Assembly: GCF_031326205.1 (NCBI RefSeq)
Contig: NZ_CP133721.1
Span: forward strand, 2,170,001 to 2,234,000
DNA from: Flavobacterium sp. 20NA77.7
Lineage (GTDB): Bacteria > Bacteroidota > Bacteroidia > Flavobacteriales > Flavobacteriaceae
Reading direction: 5' to 3'
Length of the DNA stretch: 64,000 nt
The notes under the pieces were generated by a model. The model made no database searches. It had not been told where the DNA came from and saw only the letters and a list, made by a program, of their open reading frames with translations. The stretch's first letter is position 1. The number at the start of each line of letters is the position of its first letter. A program made the position numbers and the translations under genes. This document shows positions 27,370-35,804 of the stretch, piece after piece.

Positions 27370-29154
27370 ATGCATAGACTGTATTACATATTCGGATTGT
27401 TTTTTACCCTTTTTGTTTCGGCACAGAACGAACAATTAGCGCTTAATTATTTCGAAAAAGGCGAATATGACAAAGCCGCTGCATTATTTGAAGAAATTGC
27501 GATTAAACAACCTAGTAATTCTTTTTATATCCAAAAATTAGCTAGTTGTTACCAACAGCAACAAAATTATACTAAAGCGGAAGAATTACTTTTTTCAAAA
27601 TACAAAAAATTCCCAGCACCTAGCTATTTAATTGAAATAGGGTACAATTACCAGTTGCAAAAAAATCAATCAAAAGCAACCAACTATTACGAAAAAGCAC
27701 TTGCAACAATTCAAGAAAACGCAAATAACACCTATAGCGTGGCGCAAACTTTTGAACAAAAAAATTTATTGGAATGGGCTTATCGAACGTATGAATTAGG
27801 TCAAAAAACCAACTCAAATTTAAATTTTGACTACCAAATGGCTTTATTGCAGGGTCAAATGGGTAATTTAGACACCATGGTTAATAAACTCTTAGACTTT
27901 GCCTATTCTAATCCAAACAGCACTATTAATGTTCAAAATCAGCTTAACTTTTTTTTGCAAGAAGACACAGAAGGTACTTTTTTAGTGGCATTGAAAAAAG
28001 AATTATTGCTTCGCACACAAAAAAATCAAGCTGTTTATTGGAATCAGTTTTTAAGTTGGCTTTACATTCAACAAAAAGAGTACAACAAAGCTTTTATACA
28101 AGAAAAGGCTATTTATAAACGAAATCCAGAATCTTTTGAAGACATTATTCAGTTAGCACAACTTTGTATTAATGACAATGATTTAGAAACAGCCAGTATT
28201 ATTTTTTCGTTTATTATTGAAAACACTTCTGACGAAGAAACGCTTATTTTGGCGCAGTATTACATATTGAAAAATAAAATTAATGTTGCAAAGCCTGAGA
28301 ATTATTCAGAACTAAAAACAGAAATAGATGTGCAAATTGCGCGTTATAAAAATTCGCCTTTTGCTTTAGATTTACAACTCTTAGCGGCTCATTTTTACGC
28401 GTTTCATTTAAATCAAGTGGCTATTTCCAAAGAAATTTTAAACACTTTGCTTCAAACACCAATAAACACAAGGCAAAAAGCAAAAGTTAAAATGGAAACA
28501 GCAGATGTTTATGTTTATGATGAAAAATTTAATCAGGCCATTATTTATTATGCCCAAATAGAAAATGATTTACCAAATGATGAACTAGCTCACGAAGCTA
28601 CTATGAAAATGGCTAAAACAAGCTTTTATAAAAAAGATTTTGATTGGGCAATGAAACAAGCCAAAGAATTAAAACAAGCGTCTACCTTACTTATTGCAAA
28701 TGATGCAGTAGAATTATTTTTGCTAATTAGCGATCATTCTGCAGAAGATTCTTTGCGGGTTGCGCTTCAAGATTTTTCACATGCCGATTTTTTAGAATAT
28801 CAAAATAAACCTAAAGAAGCATTAGTTGCTTTTTTACAGGTTTTAAAAAAACATAAAGGAACAAGCATTGAACCCGCAACGAGTTATAAAATAGCTCGTA
28901 ATTATGAAAAAATAGCAGAATATGAACAAGCCTTGAGCTATTACAAGCAAGTATTAGAACTCCATAAAGATTGTATTTACATAGATGAAGCCTTATTTTT
29001 TAGTGCTGAAATTTTTAGAAAATATAAAAGTGACAATAAAAAAGCAAAAGACTATTATGAAAAAATTGTATTGGAGCACCCTGATAGTATTTATTTCACA
29101 GAAGCTCGTGTGCAATACCGACTTTTGAGAGGAGATAAACCCGAAGGGAGTTAA
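27370..29154 (+). CDS. TPR-repeat secreted protein
   Basis: 594 residues from ATG 27370. A GTG in frame at 27355 lies inside the terminator hairpin and is rejected; the chosen Met gives a clean signal peptide MHRLYYIFGLFFTLFVSAQ. The rest consists of tetratricopeptide repeats: an N-terminal set (about 25-130), a middle set and a C-terminal set (about 440-590), with YEQALSYYKQVLELH a good example. It probably acts as a periplasmic or outer-membrane scaffold. No partner is evident. There is no room for a promoter between the serS terminator and the ATG. Confidence 0.85.
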   Translation: MHRLYYIFGLFFTLFVSAQNEQLALNYFEKGEYDKAAALFEEIAIKQPSNSFYIQKLASCYQQQQNYTKAEELLFSKYKKFPAPSYLIEIGYNYQLQKNQSKATNYYEKALATIQENANNTYSVAQTFEQKNLLEWAYRTYELGQKTNSNLNFDYQMALLQGQMGNLDTMVNKLLDFAYSNPNSTINVQNQLNFFLQEDTEGTFLVALKKELLLRTQKNQAVYWNQFLSWLYIQQKEYNKAFIQEKAIYKRNPESFEDIIQLAQLCINDNDLETASIIFSFIIENTSDEETLILAQYYILKNKINVAKPENYSELKTEIDVQIARYKNSPFALDLQLLAAHFYAFHLNQVAISKEILNTLLQTPINTRQKAKVKMETADVYVYDEKFNQAIIYYAQIENDLPNDELAHEATMKMAKTSFYKKDFDWAMKQAKELKQASTLLIANDAVELFLLISDHSAEDSLRVALQDFSHADFLEYQNKPKEALVAFLQVLKKHKGTSIEPATSYKIARNYEKIAEYEQALSYYKQVLELHKDCIYIDEALFFSAEIFRKYKSDNKKAKDYYEKIVLEHPDSIYFTEARVQYRLLRGDKPEGS

Positions 29155-29162
29155 AATGTTTT

Positions 29163-29170
29163 TATATTTG
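29163..29170 (+). promoter_or_regulatory. Candidate -7 element for the trans-sulfuration gene
   Basis: TATATTTG matches TAnnTTTG, 15 bases before the ATG at 29186. Confidence 0.5.
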
Positions 29171-29185
29171 TAAAAAAAATAACTA

Positions 29186-30331
29186 ATGAAATTTAACACC
29201 AAAGTAATTCACGGTAATCAACACCACGATCCTAGTACAGGTGCAGTAATGCCTCCCGTGTATCAAACTTCTACCTTTGTACAAAAAAGCCCTGGTCAGC
29301 CCATTGGCGATTATGAATATAGTCGTGCTGCTAATCCAACTCGTACAGCATTAGAAGACGCATTAGCGAGCATTGAAAACGGCACAAGAGGGTTAGCTTT
29401 TTCTTCTGGATTAGCAGCTACAGATAGTGTATTGAAATTATTAAAACCAGGTGATGAAGTCATTGCGATGGACGATTTATATGGTGGTACTTATCGTATG
29501 TTTGCGCGTATCTATCAAGAATTTGGTATAAAATTCCATTTTGTGGATATGAACGATTTAGCCAAATTTGAATCCTTGATAAACGTAAACACCAAACTTG
29601 TTTGGGTAGAAACCCCTACTAACCCGTTAATGAAATTAGCTGATATTGCTGAAATAGCAAAAATTACAAAAAAACACCACTTGTTATTTGCCGTTGACAA
29701 TACATTTGCAACACCTTATTTACAAAAACCATTAGATTTAGGGGCAGACATTGTGATGCATTCAGCAACTAAATATTTAGGTGGTCACAGTGATGTTATT
29801 GCAGGTGCTTTAATTGTAAAAGACGCTGACTTAGGTGAAAAATTACATTTTGCACAATTTGCCACTGGAGGTACTTTAGGACCAATGGATAGTTATCTGG
29901 TTTTAAGAGGAATTAAAACCTTACATTTACGCGTTCAAAGACATTGTGAAAATGGTGCTAAAGTAGCCGCTTATTTAGCACAACACCCTAAAGTAGCTCG
30001 TGTATTTTACCCAGGCTTAGAAAATCATCCCTACCATGAAATTGCTAAAAAGCAAATGATTGGTGGTTTTGGCGGAATGGTATCTTTCACTTTTACATCG
30101 CACGCTAAAGCCGATGCTATTTCTTTTTTAGAAAAATTAAAGGTGTTCACCTTAGCTGAATCATTAGGTGGAGTAGAATCATTGGCCAATCATCCTGCAT
30201 TAATGACACACGCTTCTATACCTGAAGACAAACGCAAAGAAATTGGAATCACCGATGATTTAGTGCGTTTAAGTGTGGGTGTTGAAGATATCGATGATTT
30301 ACTAGCTGATTTAGAACAGGCTTTTAAATAA
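29186..30331 (+). CDS. Cystathionine gamma-synthase/lyase family enzyme (PLP)
   Basis: 381 residues. PLP-dependent Cys/Met metabolism enzyme. PLP lysine Lys196 in SATKYLGGHSD, phosphate-binding SSGLAAT (73-79), VETPTNP (141-147) and the DNTFATPY segment (171-178). The family contains cystathionine gamma-synthases, gamma-lyases, beta-lyases and methionine gamma-lyases, which cannot be told apart by sequence alone here; synthase/lyase (metB- or mccB-like) is the most likely. It ends at a strong terminator. Confidence 0.93.
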   Translation: MKFNTKVIHGNQHHDPSTGAVMPPVYQTSTFVQKSPGQPIGDYEYSRAANPTRTALEDALASIENGTRGLAFSSGLAATDSVLKLLKPGDEVIAMDDLYGGTYRMFARIYQEFGIKFHFVDMNDLAKFESLINVNTKLVWVETPTNPLMKLADIAEIAKITKKHHLLFAVDNTFATPYLQKPLDLGADIVMHSATKYLGGHSDVIAGALIVKDADLGEKLHFAQFATGGTLGPMDSYLVLRGIKTLHLRVQRHCENGAKVAAYLAQHPKVARVFYPGLENHPYHEIAKKQMIGGFGGMVSFTFTSHAKADAISFLEKLKVFTLAESLGGVESLANHPALMTHASIPEDKRKEIGITDDLVRLSVGVEDIDDLLADLEQAFK

Positions 30332-30335
30332 AAAC

Positions 30336-30366
30336 AAAAATCCCGATGCAAGCATCGGGATTTTTT
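30336..30366. terminator. Bidirectional rho-independent terminator
   Basis: ATCCCGATGC-aa-GCATCGGGAT with A and T runs on both sides, between convergent genes. Confidence 0.9.
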
Positions 30367-30388
30367 ATGTTGAAAAATAACCGTTTGA

Positions 30389-30994
30389 TTATTTTTTCTT
30401 TTTTGCTCCTTTTTCTGCTTTTGCAGCTTCTTGAGCAGCTTTCATTGCCGCACGAGAAATTCTTACTTGACAAACCACAGTATTGTCTGGGTGAAGGATT
30501 TTGAAGTTTTTTGCTTCTAATTTAGTAACATATAATTTGTTACCCATTTCTAATTCAGAAATGTTTGCTTCAACAAAATCAGGTAAGTTTGCTGGTAACG
30601 CTCTTACTTTTAATTTACGTTGGTTTAAACGTAAAACACCTCCTAAAAGTACACCTGGTGAAGTTCCTGTGATTTTAACAGGCACCTCCATAGTGATTTC
30701 TTTAGCCGCGTCTAATTGGTAGAAATCTACGTGTAAAATTTTGTCTGAAACTGGGTGAAATTGAATGTCTTGTAAAATACCTTCCATTTTTTTACCCCCT
30801 TCTAATTCAATTACTACAGTGTGCGCTTCTGGAGTATAAACTAATTTTGAAAATGCTTTTTCATCAGCACTAAAATGAACTGGGTTTTGTCCTCCGTATA
30901 ATACGCAAGGAACCATTCCAGCATTACGTAAGGCTTTTGTCGAAACTTTACCTACGCTTTCTCTTTCTGATCCTTTGATCGTAATTGATTTCAT
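30389..30994 (-). CDS. rplY: 50S ribosomal protein L25/Ctc
   Basis: 201 residues, the long form (Ctc/TL5). N-terminal L25 domain binding 5S rRNA ([33 protein letters not shown]), then a TL5 C-terminal domain ending in an Ala/Lys tail. It is 24 bases after prs on the same strand, a conserved pairing in many bacteria. Confidence 0.95.
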   Translation of the reverse strand: MKSITIKGSERESVGKVSTKALRNAGMVPCVLYGGQNPVHFSADEKAFSKLVYTPEAHTVVIELEGGKKMEGILQDIQFHPVSDKILHVDFYQLDAAKEITMEVPVKITGTSPGVLLGGVLRLNQRKLKVRALPANLPDFVEANISELEMGNKLYVTKLEAKNFKILHPDNTVVCQVRISRAAMKAAQEAAKAEKGAKKKK

Positions 30995-31018
30995 AAGAAA
31001 TAAATTAAAAATTAAAAA

Positions 31019-31960
31019 TTACATTAAAAACTTTCCACTAATGGAATTATTGTTTTGAACCATGTGCATTACTTCTGCAAATAATGGTGCACAGCTCACT
31101 ACTTTTATTTTTGTTGATTCTTTCTTTAATGGAATAGAATCTGTTACTATCAATTCTTCTAACTTTGAGTTTTCAATTTTCTCATATGCTGTACCCGATA
31201 AAATCGCGTGCGTACAAATAGCCCTTACACTCAATGCTCCTTTTTCAATCATAACATCAGCTGCTTTAGCTAATGTGCCTCCTGTGTCAATCATGTCATC
31301 AACAAGTATTACATGTCTTCCTCTTACCTCACCTATCAACTCCATTGTGTCAATTACATTAGCTTGTTTGCGTTGTTTGTAACAAATTACCACATCAGAT
31401 TGTAGAAATTTAGAATACGCATACGCTCTTTTTGAACCGCCCATGTCTGGCGATGCAATGGTTAAATTCTCTAATGCCAAACTTTTTACATACGGCAAAA
31501 AGATGGTTGAGGCAAACAAATGATCTACTGGCTTTTCAAAAAACCCTTGAATTTGATCGGCATGTAAATCCATAGTCATTATTCTTGTTGCCCCTGCAGC
31601 TTCTAGCAATTTAGCCACTAACTTTGCACCTATTGGCACTCTTGGCTTGTCTTTTCTATCTTGTCTTGCCCAGCCAAAATAAGGAATTACGGCAGTAATG
31701 TGGCGTGCAGAAGCACGTTTTGCTGCATCAATCATTAGTAATAATTCCATCAAGTTATCTGAACTTGGAAAAGTGGAACAAACTAAAAATACGCGTAGAC
31801 CTCTAATCGACTCTTCAAAAGAAGGCTGAAACTCTCCGTCACTATATTTTGAGAACGTTACTTTACCTAGCGGAACACCATATTCTTTGGCAATTTTTTC
31901 CGCTAAGTACACACTTTGAGAACATGCAAATATTTTTGCTTCTGGCTCGTTGTATGACAT
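31019..31960 (-). CDS. prs: Ribose-phosphate pyrophosphokinase
   Basis: 313 residues from the ATG at 31960; the frame is open 12 codons further, but those codons have no homology to the family, and MSYNEPEAK fits its start. It makes PRPP from ribose 5-phosphate and ATP. Motifs: FSKYSDGEFQPSFEESIRG, DRKDKPRVPI, DLHADQIQGFF (131-141) and the PRPP loop DDMIDTGGTL (221-230). First gene of the prs-rplY operon. TAACTTTG on the minus strand at 32079-32086 may be its -7 element. Confidence 0.95.
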   Translation of the reverse strand: MSYNEPEAKIFACSQSVYLAEKIAKEYGVPLGKVTFSKYSDGEFQPSFEESIRGLRVFLVCSTFPSSDNLMELLLMIDAAKRASARHITAVIPYFGWARQDRKDKPRVPIGAKLVAKLLEAAGATRIMTMDLHADQIQGFFEKPVDHLFASTIFLPYVKSLALENLTIASPDMGGSKRAYAYSKFLQSDVVICYKQRKQANVIDTMELIGEVRGRHVILVDDMIDTGGTLAKAADVMIEKGALSVRAICTHAILSGTAYEKIENSKLEELIVTDSIPLKKESTKIKVVSCAPLFAEVMHMVQNNNSISGKFLM

Positions 31961-32151
31961 TTTATTCTGTTGTTTTTGTCCGCTACACTTATACACTTCA
32001 ATTTTTACTTTAGTAAAATCTAATGCATTAAGCGCCTCGGGTGTAGTTAGTTAGTTGTTGTGTTGTGCAATTCGGGTGCAAAGTTAGCAATTATATTGAA
32101 CTCTGAAAGTTATTTTTTAAGTATTTTTAGGATAAAATTCGAAAGTTTATT

Positions 32152-32159
32152 TATATTTG
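32152..32159 (+). promoter_or_regulatory. Candidate -7 element of tRNA-Leu
   Basis: TATATTTG matches TAnnTTTG, 12 bases before the tRNA. Confidence 0.5.
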
Positions 32160-32171
32160 CACTCCTTAAAT

Positions 32172-32251
32172 GCCTTGGTGGCGGAATTGGTAGACGCGCA
32201 CGACTCAAACTCGTGTTCTTCGGAGTGTGGGTTCGATTCCCACCCAAGGTA
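32172..32251 (+). tRNA. tRNA-Leu (CAA)
   Basis: 80 bases. Acceptor GCCTTGG pairs with CCAAGGT (with one G-U), anticodon loop CTCAAAC on a CACGA/TCGTG stem (anticodon CAA), a long variable arm and T arm GTGGG-TTCGATT-CCCAC, discriminator A, no encoded CCA. Its 3' half is overlapped antisense by the recombinase reading frame. Confidence 0.96.
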
Positions 32252-33848
32252 CTGCATGGGACTTATCAAATTTTTCTTGGTAAGTCCCTTTCTTTTTTGA
32301 TTTGTAATTTATTGAAAAAGAGTTAGTTAAATAAAATAATGCTCCTGTTTTTGAAGTTAGATATTCTCTGTTTTTTACCGAATAACGTAACCCTTCTGGA
32401 AACAGCAATTTTTGAAACACTCTTTTTTGATTATATTCTAAACTTTCATAGAATTTACTGGGGTTGACAGCGATTTTTGTAAAATATTTTATAGCTTTAT
32501 CGTGGTTAGATTTTTTTGTTGGTAAATTTTCAATTTCTACTAATTTTTGATTGTATTGCTCTTTTAATTTTTGATTTTGTCTTTCAAAAATATCTTTTGA
32601 TATTTCGTTTATTGCAAATCGATATTCCATTAAATCCATTTTATCTCTCAAATCATTTATCTCTGAAGTCAATATTCTTTTCTTATCTATTGAGTGGTCT
32701 TTTTCGTGTTCCAATATCGATTTTAACTGTTCAACGAATAATTCTTTCAGTGTATTGTCTAATTTTAGATTGTCAATTATTTTTAAAAATGCTGGATTAA
32801 CACCGTCGTGAATGGAGCTTGACTTTGTTTCTGCATTTGCTGTTTTGTTACAACAATTGCATTTATAATAAAATAAATTTTTCTTCTTATTTTTATAGGC
32901 GGTCATTGTATTATCACAATCACCGCATATTAAATATTTTGGAACTAGTGGCGTTTCTATTTTTCCACTTAACTTTTGAATTCCAATTTTTGTTGTGCCA
33001 TTAATAATATTTTGTAGCTTTTGAAATTCAGCTTTTGAAATCAATGGTTCCCAATCTCCTTTGATATAGGTGTCGTCTAACAGGGAATTGCATACCCGCC
33101 CTGCATAAAATTCATTTCTCCACATGTTGGCTAATGATTGATACGGCATTCTTATTCCTTTTGATGCTAACCAATCAATAATTTGTTTATCAGTGTAGGA
33201 TTCATATATTTTTCTTCTAAAAGCTTCTTTATAGATAAGTCCTTCCTTATTTACCTTAATTTCTTGTTTAGCTTGAACAAATTCTGGCTTTTTTACTCTT
33301 GGGCCATAATGGTCATATCCTTTGGGTGTTCTACCAAATAATTTACCATTGTTTAATGCATTTATCAATCCAGGAATAATAGTATCTTGTCGGTTGAAAT
33401 TTTCTTTTTGTGCATAGAGTAGTTGTGTAGAAAATTCGTTTTCTGCACGTTCATTAAAAGTATTATGACCTGAACTAACCGAGTATAAGTAAACATTAAA
33501 CTCCTTTCTTAAACTGACAAATAATTGAATGTGTTCTGCTCCTGCTCTTCCAAATCGACTGGGAGACCAAATTAATATTATCTTGGGTCTTTTTGAAAAA
33601 TGCGTTTTTTTCAATTTGTTTATGAGTTCCTTAAGCGTACTTTGGGTATTGATTTTTTTTGAACTTTCATATTCTGCATCAAATTCTTCTGCAATATGAA
33701 GCGCATTTTCTTTAGCAAAGTTTTTTATTCTTTTGACTTGAGTTTCTATACTCCCGTTATTCATGAATTGTTCTTTAGTTGAAACTCTGGTATAAGACCA
33801 TACAGTAGCTCCAAAAAAATCTTTTAATTGAAGGTTTTTAGTTTTCAT
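32205..33848 (-). CDS. Large serine recombinase (integrase)
   Basis: 547 residues. Catalytic domain with Ser23 in SYTRVSTKEQ and an arginine-containing SPSRFGRAGAEH segment; then the recombinase domain (LFGRTPKGYDHYG onwards), a zinc ribbon YLICGDCDNT...YYKCNCC, and a coiled coil (about 370-450). It catalyses insertion and excision of DNA elements. The last residues (WVGIEPTLRRTRV) are encoded by the antisense strand of tRNA-Leu, so the C-terminus was probably set or changed by integration. The start overlaps the small ORF at 33838. Confidence 0.9.
   Translation of the reverse strand: MKTKNLQLKDFFGATVWSYTRVSTKEQFMNNGSIETQVKRIKNFAKENALHIAEEFDAEYESSKKINTQSTLKELINKLKKTHFSKRPKIILIWSPSRFGRAGAEHIQLFVSLRKEFNVYLYSVSSGHNTFNERAENEFSTQLLYAQKENFNRQDTIIPGLINALNNGKLFGRTPKGYDHYGPRVKKPEFVQAKQEIKVNKEGLIYKEAFRRKIYESYTDKQIIDWLASKGIRMPYQSLANMWRNEFYAGRVCNSLLDDTYIKGDWEPLISKAEFQKLQNIINGTTKIGIQKLSGKIETPLVPKYLICGDCDNTMTAYKNKKKNLFYYKCNCCNKTANAETKSSSIHDGVNPAFLKIIDNLKLDNTLKELFVEQLKSILEHEKDHSIDKKRILTSEINDLRDKMDLMEYRFAINEISKDIFERQNQKLKEQYNQKLVEIENLPTKKSNHDKAIKYFTKIAVNPSKFYESLEYNQKRVFQKLLFPEGLRYSVKNREYLTSKTGALFYLTNSFSINYKSKKKGTYQEKFDKSHAVPWVGIEPTLRRTRV
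32258..32298 (+). terminator. Terminator of tRNA-Leu, inside the recombinase frame
   Basis: GGGACTTATCA (32258-32268) pairs with TGGTAAGTCCC (32278-32288) over 11 bp including one G-U, then TTTCTTTTTT. It lies within the recombinase ORF, antisense to it. Confidence 0.8.
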
Positions 33849-34002
33849 CTTTTGTTTTCTCTAGTATTAATTTTGTAAATTCATAAAGTTGTATAGAAAG
33901 TTCATACAGTGTTTCTTCGTCAACATTTTTTATATACTTTTTTAAAATTTCGGGTGTAAGCAATTGTTCATTGCATCCATCTTGAGTGTATTCTTGGCCC
34001 AT
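33838..34002 (-). CDS. Small 54-residue protein coupled to the recombinase
   Basis: An open frame of 54 codons beginning MGQEYTQDGCNEQLLTPEIL and ending KTKDEN. Its stop overlaps the recombinase start in GATGAAAACTAA. It is acidic and helical with no recognised family. Small partners of serine recombinases act as directionality factors in other systems, so this is a candidate by position only. Confidence 0.6.
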   Translation of the reverse strand: MGQEYTQDGCNEQLLTPEILKKYIKNVDEETLYELSIQLYEFTKLILEKTKDEN

Positions 34003-34066
34003 ATCTTGTTAAGGATAAAACGGGCTGAATTTTCAGGAACCGAATAAGTTCTACATTATTCATATA

Positions 34067-34927
34067 TTATGCTTTTATTGTTACTTTATAATTTCCTTGA
34101 CTTCTTTTTTCTATGGTTAATCTTGAACCTGCAGGGAGATTATTTGTCAAGAAAAATTTTGCCAACTCCTCTGTTTTTTTGTGTTCTTCCGTTATTTTAA
34201 TAATTTTTGGCAAACCGTTTTGTTGTAATTCAATCTCTAACAGCTTTGGTTTATCAAAAAACAACACCCTTCGAATTTGATTTTCTACTGTAGATAAGTA
34301 CTCTAAATCTGAATTACTTCTTTCGATTTCAATTCCCAATAATTTGGTAAGTAGTGGTAAAAAAGGAATTACTATTAATGTTTCGCCATAGTACAGGTTA
34401 TTCAAATCTGTTATTACTCCAATAGTATTGTAATTGAAGGTATGATCACCAGTTCTTGGGCAGTAAACGAATGAAACAATGCTTTTATTTGAAGTAAAAC
34501 AAGCTTTAAAAGCATCTGTAAATGGATTGAGCTCTCTTCTAAAAATTGTGTCCATAATGTATTCAAAATGCAAATAGTTTTCTAACGCATCCCTAACTTC
34601 TTGACTCAATTTTTTTTCTTTTAATTCTCTTTTAAAAACAGCATCAGCATATTTTTCTTCAAATGGTTTTATCCAAATATCTTCCGATAAGCTTTTTAGC
34701 TTTGTTGTGTCGATACCAATGCTTGACAATTCATTAATTATTAAAATCCAAAGAGCCTCCTGCATATCCATAAACCCTTTTTTTTCTTTTTTAAAAAAGG
34801 GTAAAATATTTCTACTTTTCCAATAGTTAACTTGTCTAGAAGTAATTCCCAGATGCTTCTCTGGCAGTAAGTATTTTTCAGAAATTAACGCACCGAATTT
34901 TATTAGCTCCCTTTCTTTTTTTGTCAT
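34067..34927 (-). CDS. MerR-like transcriptional regulator
   Basis: 286 residues. Residues about 14-65 resemble a MerR winged helix (LGITSRQVNYWKSRNILPFF and the following MDMQEALWILII segment). The remaining 220 residues have no recognised ligand-binding motif. It is divergent from the zinc-finger-like gene; the 83-base gap holds a palindrome and promoter. Often such genes accompany serine recombinases in mobile elements. Confidence 0.72.
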   Translation of the reverse strand: MTKKERELIKFGALISEKYLLPEKHLGITSRQVNYWKSRNILPFFKKEKKGFMDMQEALWILIINELSSIGIDTTKLKSLSEDIWIKPFEEKYADAVFKRELKEKKLSQEVRDALENYLHFEYIMDTIFRRELNPFTDAFKACFTSNKSIVSFVYCPRTGDHTFNYNTIGVITDLNNLYYGETLIVIPFLPLLTKLLGIEIERSNSDLEYLSTVENQIRRVLFFDKPKLLEIELQQNGLPKIIKITEEHKKTEELAKFFLTNNLPAGSRLTIEKRSQGNYKVTIKA

Positions 34928-34951
34928 AATTTAGAAAATTTATGTTTAAAA

Positions 34952-34973
34952 ATATTTACCATTTGGTAAATAT
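34952..34973. promoter_or_regulatory. 22-bp palindromic operator overlapping a promoter
   Basis: ATATTTACCA-tt-TGGTAAATAT, arms of 10 bp. Its centre covers TTG (34963-34965), which is 21 bases upstream of TATATTTG (34987-34994); together these form a canonical promoter for the gene at 35011. This is the geometry expected for a MerR-family operator or repressor site. Confidence 0.6.
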
Positions 34974-34986
34974 ATAAATAATTTTT

Positions 34987-34994
34987 TATATTTG
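34987..34994 (+). promoter_or_regulatory. -7 element of the zinc-finger-like gene
   Basis: TATATTTG with TTG 21 bases upstream at 34963, 16 bases before the ATG at 35011. Confidence 0.6.
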
Positions 34995-35010
34995 AAAAAA
35001 AATTAAAAAT

Positions 35011-35439
35011 ATGGTTAGAACAAAAAAACAACATAATAGGATTTCAAACCGAACTTATCCATCAAAATTATGTAAAAAAGAGGGGTGTATGATGGAATTT
35101 ATACCAACAGATAGTCGACAGGTATATTGCTGTTCGCAACACCGAATAGATAGCAATAATGACAAGCGAAAAGTAATCGATAAATTTGAAAGTGAATTTA
35201 CAAAAAAAGCTAAAAAAAACAGATTTGTTTTAATAAAAATTTCTGAATCTGATTATTATAAAAAGCGAGGCTATGTCGAAAAAGGACTTCTAGTATATGA
35301 AGGCTACGAATTGCCTGTTTACCACAGTAAGGAGCTAGAACATGGAACAAATCGTGAAATACTAGTATGTTATGAATATGGCTTGATTTTAATAGATGCC
35401 AGTAAAGAAATATATAAAATCGACATTATAGAAAAATAA
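35011..35439 (+). CDS. Small protein with zinc-ribbon-like motif
   Basis: 142 residues. Cys21, Cys26, Cys40, Cys41 and His44 in a C-x4-C-x13-C-C-x2-H pattern with FIPTDSRQVYCC resemble the KxCxxxFxPxxxxQxYC zinc ribbons common in Bacteroidetes. The C-terminal part is Tyr/Glu-rich without a motif. It has a canonical promoter and a second gene 4 bases downstream. DNA binding is plausible but unproven. Confidence 0.65.
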   Translation: MVRTKKQHNRISNRTYPSKLCKKEGCMMEFIPTDSRQVYCCSQHRIDSNNDKRKVIDKFESEFTKKAKKNRFVLIKISESDYYKKRGYVEKGLLVYEGYELPVYHSKELEHGTNREILVCYEYGLILIDASKEIYKIDIIEK

Positions 35440-35443
35440 TATT

Positions 35444-35755
35444 ATGATAAAGATACAAAACAGAGTTCCCACAACTGCAGAATTATTTCCCATTGCATAC
35501 CAACAAGATTTAATGAAAAAACAAGCAGAACATTTTATAGATAATATTATTACAAATGGAAACGTAGTAAGTGGTTACGAAAATATGCCATTGGAATTTC
35601 CAAAAACAATGGAAAATTCGTCGCTTATAATAAACACTAAACCACCAAAAATTTACATTGTTAGTTATTTAAAAAAACAATTGGAAACCATTATTGTTAG
35701 TAGGTATTGGTGTTGGAGTTTTGGTAACAATTTATCATCATACAAAACAACGTAA
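35444..35755 (+). CDS. Membrane-anchored protein, broken by a one-base frame change
   Basis: The open frame gives 103 residues ending in a Cys/Trp/Ser-rich tail (YWCWSFGNNLSS) unlike the rest. At the A7 run 35671-35677 the +1 frame opens and continues to a stop at 35804, reading NNWKPLLLVGIGVGVLVTIY, a perfect TM helix, then a Lys/Arg-rich tail. With one A fewer the gene would encode 119 residues with a C-terminal TM anchor. This is either a real frameshift, an A7 slippage site or a sequence error. Confidence 0.6.
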   Translation: MIKIQNRVPTTAELFPIAYQQDLMKKQAEHFIDNIITNGNVVSGYENMPLEFPKTMENSSLIINTKPPKIYIVSYLKKQLETIIVSRYWCWSFGNNLSSYKTT

Positions 35756-35804
35756 AGAGAATAAAAAGCGCTTAACCAAAACCCCTAAATCAACTAATTT
35801 GTAA

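Noticed and set aside
32060..32326. 88-codon plus ORF over tRNA-Leu
   Set aside because: Spans the tRNA and terminator; not a protein gene.
35671..35804. Programmed -1 frameshift at the A7 run
   Set aside because: The -1 frame stops after seven codons; only the +1 frame opens the TM tail.
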